Assembly: GCF_016906535.1 (NCBI RefSeq)
Contig: NC_057372.1
Coordinates: 2,337,501 to 2,401,500 of the forward strand
DNA: 64,000 bases
Direction of reading: 5' to 3'
From: Rhizoctonia solani
Lineage: Eukaryota > Basidiomycota > Agaricomycetes > Cantharellales > Ceratobasidiaceae
Shown here: positions 57,832 to 64,000 of the stretch, one piece after another
How the letters are laid out: every line of letters starts with the position of its first letter
How positions within the stretch are numbered: the first letter of the stretch is position 1
Program-made: the position numbers and the translations under genes
The notes under the pieces: generated by a model
Seen by the model: the letters and a program-made list of their open reading frames with translations, nothing else
Database searches by the model: none
Told to the model about the DNA's origin: nothing

Positions 57832-59122
57832 ATGTCCGAAACCGAGACCCAGACGACAACGCCAGCCAAGCCAGCATATCACATGCGCCCGGCTCGCAAA
57901 CAAGTAAAGCCAGGAGATGTCGAGAAAAAAGAAACGCCCCAGACAGGAAAAGAATACAGTACGTGATCGTATGTCACTTGTTGTGACTAAACTGACCCCA
58001 CTCTAGACATTTGGTACAACAAATGGGCTGGTGGTGACCGGGAAGATAGCTATTCAAAGTAAGCAACTTTGCTATGGACACGAGCAGTTCATTTAACCTA
58101 TTTATAGTAAAGTCAAATCCCAGACACGATGCAACATTAAGCGTGACGCGGGCTATACCCGAGCCAACTCGACCGGCATGAAGTACTGCTGCCTCTTTTT
58201 TGCGCGAGGATGTTGTCCGTATGGGTAAGCTGCCTCATCTATGGCCTGAATCCTACTGACTTTGCCACAGTTATGAATGCGAATATATCCATGACCTTCC
58301 ACCCCCCGCCACATCAATGCCCGACTCTTCAAAAGACTGTTTCGCCCGAGACAAATTTGCAGACTATCGAGACGATATGGGTGGTGTTGGATCCTTTTCA
58401 CGACAAAATCGAACACTATATATTGGCCGAATTAAAGAGACTGGGCCTGGACCGGAAACGGAGGAAATTGTTCGAAGGCATTTCAAGATGTGGGGAGAAA
58501 TCGTATTCCGTGAGTTGAATAGGTTTATTTGGTTGGATGAAGTCTAAAGGTGTCCAGTCAGGGTACTCCAGCATCGGAGTGTTGCCTTTGTAACATATGC
58601 AGACGAAGCAAACGCTCAATTTGCAAAGGAGGCAATGGCATGTCAAAGTATGGACAACGACGAGATTCTTAATGTCCGGTAAGTTGTTTCACGCTTCCAT
58701 AGTTTATCAATCTAACACTTCAACAGCTGGGCAACAGAAGATCCCAACCCTCAATCCAAACTTGCCGAAAAACGCCGTTTGGAAGATATCGGGAGTGCTG
58801 CCATTGCAAACAAACTTGATCCACGAATGGTGGACGCGGTGCGTCATATTCGTGCTTTGGAAGACGAAGAGGCCGTCCCAGAGCCTGCTCGCCCCCAGAA
58901 AAGCGACAAAAGTTGATCGAACCAGAAGCGGAGCCAGAGCCGGAGCCGGAACCAGAGCCTTCTGGTATTTTGAGCGCCCAGACACTAGAGGGAATCAGAT
59001 ATCTAGCAGAGGTGAGGAGGCAGCAGGAGAAGTCACTCCAGACGAAATCAATTACTGCGCGCCCCGCTCAGACAGGACTGGGGGGATTGGGGGGATATGC
59101 CAGTGATGAGGAAGATGACTAA
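57832..59122 (+). CDS. CWC2: Pre-mRNA-splicing factor Cwc2 (CCCH finger and RRM)
   Basis: Prp19-complex RNA-binding protein that contacts U6 snRNA and the intron at the spliceosome core (RBM22 in animals). The start MSETETQTTTPAKPAYHMRP at 57832 leads to ARKQVKPGDVEKKETPQTGK, then IWYNKWAGGDREDSYS and KSQTRCNIKRDAGYTRANST. The CCCH finger is split by an intron: CCLFFARGCCPYG then YECEYIH, C-x8-C-x5-C-x3-H. The RRM has RTLYIGRIKETGP (RNP2), IVRRHFKMWGEI and HRSVAFVTYADEANAQFAKE (RNP1), then ILNVRWATEDPNPQSK. The end has LDPRMVDAVRHIRALEDEEA, then an EPEP-rich stretch (EPEAEPEPEPEPEPSG) and GLGGYASDEEDD at stop 59120-59122. One base is missing in the C-run at 58890-58896, just before the EPEP block. 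Seven or so exons. Confidence 0.87.
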
Positions 59123-59850
59123 AAGTTGAGCTTCTCCATATCAGTCTATAATTGTATCTTTTATCGTTGCAGGAATTATATACTATTGGGCTTGTACTTT
59201 CAGCCGAACTGTCCATACCCTTCCAATCGTGTGTCCTTTTCCTCGCCGGTTGTTGTCGGTACCATCTGTCCATTATTTCTCGAGGACAAGCCGGTTTTTA
59301 GATCGCAGTACCAAAAAAACTCTATCAAACCAACTGCTCAAAATCGTTCACGCTTACACGTATTTAATGCTTAGACCTCATAAGATGTTACTAGGCGAAA
59401 ATACAGAGACCGACTCTTGTGTAACTCTGTACCTGGGTGCTCGAGATGAGTGTTGTACTTCTGCCCGAAATGAGGTGGATTACAGTTTATGAAAGCATTG
59501 CTTCAGCATTGCCTCCACCCGGCCACGCTCCTGTCGTCGGAGATGCATGGCCACAACTCCGAGCGGACTCCTCGCCCAGTTAGGGCAGCTGTCTGCCCGG
59601 ATACGTCCTCAATTATAAGCATAGTCTCCCAAATGGGATCGGTTGCTCGTACTTCCTACTTGAGCTTTGTTGAAGTACAGCAATTCGGTCCTCCATGAAA
59701 AGGACAGCTTTCGGGGAGGCCGGTAATTCATAGTAAGGCACGGTCTACACTGCCACTCCATGATTCAAAGAAAAGGTCTATTTAAATAGGTTTCATGTCC
59801 AGAGTTGGCAAAATCCACCTCCAATCCCCCTCTTTACACTTTTGCCTCGA
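59123..59850. other. Intergenic region upstream of the M35 peptidase
   Basis: About 730 bp. Open frames on the plus strand at 59126-59698 have no motif. No gene called. Confidence 0.5.
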
Positions 59851-61250
59851 ATGATCTTCACTGTGCTTGCCGCTGGATGGTGGTTTGCCTCGACCCTAGC
59901 TGCTCCTGCTACTTTCAACTCCCCTTCCTTGGCTCGGCGAAGCGATGATGAATTGGGCTCCTTGGTCCTTGCTGTGAAAGCCCAAGACGATATTAACGAC
60001 CCGGACGACTTGACGGTAGCTTCGACCGTTATTAACACAGGAAAAACAACACTTAAACTGCTCAACGACCCTAATGGTACGTACACTACGCCCGTGAGAA
60101 ATGAAGGCTCGAAGTTCACAAGGGCGACAGGACCTCTAAGCACGTGGAAAACACATACGTTTGAGTTTTACGAGGTCCCTACTAGTGGCTCGAGGAAGAG
60201 AGCTACGGGATCCACTGCTGGCGTTCATTCTGTTCGTGTCAAGGTATGCGAATTGGTGTTACGGGTGCCTGTACCGGAGTTGATGTGTTGAATAGTACAA
60301 CCCTGATGTGGCGGCGTCACTATCGAATCCTAACGCATACACCATTCTCAAACCAGGCGAAAAAAAATCGTTGTCCATGATTGTATGCTCTTTCACGTCA
60401 ATCAGAGTTCATCGACTAACACCATTTAGTATCAGGAATGTATAATTTCCAGACGACTGGTTCCTACGAGGTCCGCGTCACCGCAAATGCCGAGTGGTTT
60501 CGCGTCATAAAGGACGATGGATCAGTCGGATATGTGCAAGCCAAGATTTATGACGGACCTGAAGCCGCTAATTGGACTGCCTCGCACATTTCCGAATCAG
60601 GCACATTCGCTTCCATGCGCGGTTTGGCTAGCGCAGGAATCCCAAGTCACCCGTTTGCCCGCCGTTGGGAAGCGGACAACGGGCTGACCAAGCGCGTCTA
60701 TACAATAACTGTAGCGCTACGCAACAGAAGGACATCTTGGAAAGTGCCGTGGCAGCCAACGGCTACATTGCCCAATCATCCCAATTCTTGGCCAACTCGT
60801 ATTACCTCGGCAACTCGCGATATCGCACATGGTTTGGACCTTACGAAAAGAGGAGATGGGACACAGTTGCGCGTCACTTTACCTTGTTGCATGGTCAGCC
60901 CCAAAGGTTCAAATACGATTGCTCGTGCGCCGAGGAGGATACGTTTGCGTACGTGTATCCCGACCAATTTGGCACAGTCTACCTCTGCGGAGCGTTTTGG
61001 AAAGCTTCGGTGTTGGGTAAAGACTCACGAGCCGGAACGATCATTCATGAGGCGACCCACTTACCCGGCTTGGCGGCACAGATGACCATGCATACGGTCA
61101 CGAAGAAGCACAAAAATTGGCCATCAACTTTCCAAACCAAGCGATAATGAATGCAGAGTGAGTTGTATTCGGCGGCCACATGATCAAACATTGACTCCCC
61201 AGTTTAGCTCACATGAATATTTTGCCGAGAACGACCCAGAAATCCTCTAG
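59851..61250 (+). CDS. Secreted zinc metallopeptidase, family M35 (deuterolysin/Lys-specific type)
   Basis: Extracellular aspzincin peptidase. The start MIFTVLAAGWWFASTLAAPA at 59851 is a signal peptide; the upstream TTG start is not preferred. The propeptide/N-terminal domain has SLVLAVKAQDDINDPDDLTV, STVINTGKTTLKLLNDPNGT and FQTTGSYEVRVTANAEWFRV. The catalytic domain begins NCSATQQKDILESAVAANGY. It continues FLANSYYLGNSRYRTWFGPY, CAEEDTFAYVYPDQFGTVYL and the zinc motif GTIIHEATHL, then (frame-corrected) GGTDDHAYGHEEAQKLAINF with the third zinc ligand Asp. The last exon reads SHEYFAENDPEIL, stop 61248-61250. Two one-base losses are needed to keep this conserved frame, near 60705 (YNNCSATQQ) and near 61060 (just after HEATHL). 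With both corrected every family landmark is present, so I favour sequence error over loss of function. Confidence 0.8.
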
Positions 61251-61636
61251 ACCTAGAACACTAGCTCGACAGTGAGCATGGACTATTGCATCTCATGAAT
61301 TCACACCATATATCTTATTGGTCTGACAATGGACACGTGCACGCACTTATTGAAGACAATAACGATCAATATTCTGTATATGTAAGATAAAAGTAGATAA
61401 ACGACGCCAGAGTAGACAACAGCCTATGCATAATCGAGAGGACCAGAGAAATCCATCCGTGTACAACCACAAACCACAAACAAACACAAAAAGGTGACTC
61501 GATGTAGGGCAATATAAATACAACCAACAGAAGGGGAAGAAAAGAAAGAATGTGGACCTGTTGAATCATGCATGGCATCTCGTGTATGCATAAGCAGTCA
61601 CCCGTTACCAGTAATTGAAATCATATACAAAAGCAT
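61251..61636. other. Convergent 3' region
   Basis: About 390 bp between the M35 and GATA stop codons, AT-rich. No gene seen. Confidence 0.5.
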
Positions 61637-63999
61637 CTATGCATAGGGAGTGGGCAATCCTCCAGCAAGGACGCGCTGGCTCTCGCGCTCAGCGTCTTGT
61701 TGCTGTTTGACTAACATCTCCTGGTGACGACGAAGGTCCTGATTGGCACGGGAGTCAACAGCAGAGCCGCGCCCTGGGTTGCCACCCGGTGCAGCAGCCG
61801 AAGCAGGATAGTTTGCCGGTGGGGGAGCAGGAACATGTTGAATGTGGTGCATAGGTGGCAATGTTGCCTGGGAGGCTGGAGGGGTTGTTCTTCTGGCTTT
61901 TTGCGTGAGTTGTAACTGACTCGCTTGGATTTGTTTGATCCATTTTGATCCTCAGGTTTGCGTTTCGATCCAGTCGAAGAACCACCAGGGGAGAGTGGGG
62001 TATTGGTAGTACCAGGCATGTACGCGGGGGGCGAGTGCAACGCCGGTTTGCGATCGACAGGCGGAGGGTGGTATCCGTCAGATGGGGGTTCCACCAAACA
62101 CTCGATGCCACGACGGCGCACTCTTCACATCCCACTTCTGGCTGCCAGGAGATCTTGCAGCGCAACCCATTGTCTGGTGCTGGCGTTAGTCTTTGATGCA
62201 TTTCTTCATCCCAAGTCACTCACTGGAACAATACACGCAAGAGGGACGACGCGCAGTAGCTGGCTTGAGATCTGCGTCAGGGTTCTTGGGTCGGGATCCA
62301 CGGCCGGGCGAAACTCCCCGGGCAGGAACACCATTTCCGGGGCTTGGTGACGCTTCGTATACTGGAGGTCCACGAGACGAGGCCGGTGCAGGTGGTGCAC
62401 GGGAATGTTGGTGTTTGTCAACAGGCGACATGGCACTTCCGTATCTCGAAGACGGAGCCGGGGCGTGGCCGGCAGACTTGCGACCAACCTTCCAGATTTG
62501 CACGACGAGCACGCAATCAGACATATCCCTCAGCTGGGTAAATTTGAGCGTATTAAGTCCTTCTCTGATTTCGCTCGTAATGTCAATAGTTTGATTAAGT
62601 TTTCCCTAAACAAGGATCAAGGTCAGTGTCGATATAAAGAGAAGATTCGGCCGGACCTACGTTAGGGGGAGGTGCCATGTGGTGTGAAGTCGGGGGCTCA
62701 TCGCCAGATGTGATGGAATACACGCCGGCCTTGGGAAGCCAGTCGGTTGCCACCCCGAGAGTTACGCGTTCTTGAGAACCCGAGTCTGGTGGATTCTTCC
62801 GATAACAATTGAGATGGAAGCGAAGGTCATCTTCTACGGTGCTATGCATCAAAATTGTTAATTCAAATCAGGCAAGCGAGCGAAGACGAATGATTTGCTC
62901 ACCGGTTGGGAGATCTCAAGTGTGCCCATTGAGTAGCACAGACGGATTTAGCTCGGTCAGCATCGAAGCGGAAGACGAGGACATCCGCGGGAGAGCGGCC
63001 TCCCTCTACTGCACAGAGATTTTCGCCAGCCTGGACCTCGGTTTCGTCATCGTCCTCTGGGGGACGGCGATAATCATCACTGGTGCGACGTCGATGACGG
63101 TCCTGCCACGTGACATCAATCAATTGTAGATAGGAGTTTGGTCATCAAGACTTACCTCTGTTGCATCAGCCATGGACATGTCGACCGAAGGGGAAGGATG
63201 GAGAGGTGCACGGGCGTCCCGGTTATAAGAGTTTCGAGCACCCGGACTAATTGCACGATCCTGAGGGGATACGTAATCTGGTGCACGCCCACGATAACCC
63301 TATCAAGAATTGAGAAGATCAAATGTAAATAGACGTGAATAGAGCGATCAAATTGGGGGAGAATTGTTCGTGATGGAAGCGCTGGACTGACCTCGTCGGA
63401 ATGGCGAGGACGAGCACGGTTGAGGGCATAGTCGAGGCCTGCGGTGGTTGGGGGCTGTGTGCGCTGGCCGCTGGCGATTGCCTGTTCTATTGCTCTGAGG
63501 TGCTGTTGCTGGTGGTGGACATACTCTGTAGGGGGTGGGGAGCGGGAGCGCGAAGAGTGCGGTGATTGGACGTTGCGGCCGTAGTCGTTCATGTAGACGT
63601 CGTGGGGGAGAGTGTGGCCTGCGGACGGACGTGGTTGTCTTCCAGGTCGCTTCTTGACGGTCGAGCTTCGCATCGACGGAGGGCGCTTCCGGCCATGCAC
63701 GCGGAAGCTAATTGTCACAGTCACGTCAACATCCATCAATCCTTGGGCTCAGGGTCTTACTATATCTGGCATGCATTGCAAATCGTTCGTCCATCTTCGT
63801 CCTTCCGCCACAGAGATGTCTTGTCTAGGCACCGTGTCAGCCGTATTCACAAGCACATTCACCCTCGCGTACCTGTGTCGCAGTTGATACACCGCTCATT
63901 CCCTATTCAAATCCCACGTTCAATCCCCCGAACTATGCTCCACTATCTCAACTTACCTGTATGAGGCGAGCGTCGTCGTGGGGCTTCTCCATCTTCCAT
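61637..63999 (-). CDS. GATA-type zinc-finger transcription factor
   Basis: Predicted nuclear DNA-binding regulator; target unknown. The start MEDGEAPRRRSPHT at 63999 lies one base inside the window edge and splices in phase with the next exon, so the N-terminus may be complete. The finger is spread over three exons: NERCINCDT, then DKTSLWRKDEDGRTICNACQ, then IYFRVHGRKRPPSMRSSTVK. This is C-x2-C-x17-C-x2-C, class IVa spacing, followed by the usual basic tail. CNACQIY has Gln where most GATA fingers have Gly. Downstream are a Ser/Pro-rich region (SPHSSRSRSPPPTEYVHHQQ), a conserved-looking segment with DVLVFRFDADRAKSVCATQW, DDLRFHLNCYRKNPPDSGSQ and ERVTLGVATDWLPKAGVYSI, then GLNTLKFTQLRDMSDCVLVV. 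After another disordered stretch the end is LVKQQQDAERESQRVLAGGL, stop 61639-61637. The middle segment is unknown to me. Exon joins past the finger are only partly resolved. Confidence 0.75.
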
Positions 64000-64000
64000 T

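Noticed and set aside
1..64000. CRISPR array, operon or prokaryotic mobile element
   Set aside because: No regularly spaced repeats; genes are spliced and eukaryotic throughout.

Overview
The window is fungal nuclear DNA, most likely from an agaricomycete basidiomycete. Genes are split by many short introns, mostly about 50-75 nt, with GTRNGT donors. The families present (RTA1-like, glyoxal oxidase, TmpA-like, peptidase S28, CDC50, DUF6593-like, deuterolysin M35, GATA factor) are typical of that group. A Rhizoctonia/Ceratobasidium-like species fits the gene set, but that placement is inference.

Layout, left to right: 1-1005 (-) secreted, single-pass membrane protein cut by the left edge; 1433-1850 (+) mitochondrial ribosomal protein mL49; a gene-poor stretch holding a 207-bp TA-flanked MITE (3227-3433); 4206-5717 (-) RTA1-like protein; 6230-8962 (-) glyoxal oxidase with a low-complexity tail; 9434-10174 (+) zinc-ribbon protein; 10575-13048 (-) double-hotdog acyl-CoA thioesterase beside an imperfect tandem duplication (13043-13572); 14020-15098 (-) thiamine pyrophosphokinase; 16139-18327 (+) TmpA-like membrane flavoprotein; 19116-22311 (-) RS-rich CCCH zinc-finger protein; 22741-25471 (-) WAPL; 25722-26939 (+) cyclin L; 27833-29227 (+) unknown coiled-coil protein; 29403-30814 and 31709-33097 (-) two paralogous SAM methyltransferases; 33502-36111 (-) peptidase S28; 37262-38919 (+) CDC50; 39425-41852 (+) sugar transporter; 43229-44027 (+) DUF6593-like protein; 45506-46042 (-) small membrane protein; 46271-48704 (+) Dbp6/DDX51 helicase; 48844-51454 (+) disordered nuclear protein with a SUMO-interaction-like motif; 51561-53136 (-) HEN1; 53742-54285 (-) Nudix hydrolase; 57016-57110 (-) intron-containing tRNA-Cys; 57832-59122 (+) Cwc2; 59851-61250 (+) M35 metallopeptidase; 61637-63999 (-) GATA-type zinc-finger protein.

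Functionally this is a mosaic, not a pathway cluster. There are nuclear and RNA genes (Cwc2, Dbp6, cyclin L, CCCH-RS, HEN1, WAPL), organelle and cofactor genes (mL49, TPK, thioesterase), and secreted or membrane functions (glyoxal oxidase, S28, M35, CDC50, transporter, RTA1, TmpA).

Two cross-cutting signals stand out. First, at least a dozen conserved coding regions are broken by single-base indels, mostly apparent one-base losses, often in homopolymers; a nearby tandem duplicate differs almost only by indels. This looks like uncorrected sequence error more than gene decay. Second, CACGTG motifs lie within about 150 bp upstream of six genes (mL49, TPK, CCCH-RS, Dbp6, the SIM protein, Cwc2). 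I see no convincing wholly new multi-gene system. The best leads are the MITE, the tandem methyltransferases, the tailed glyoxal oxidase, the microexons and the SIM-bearing nuclear protein.
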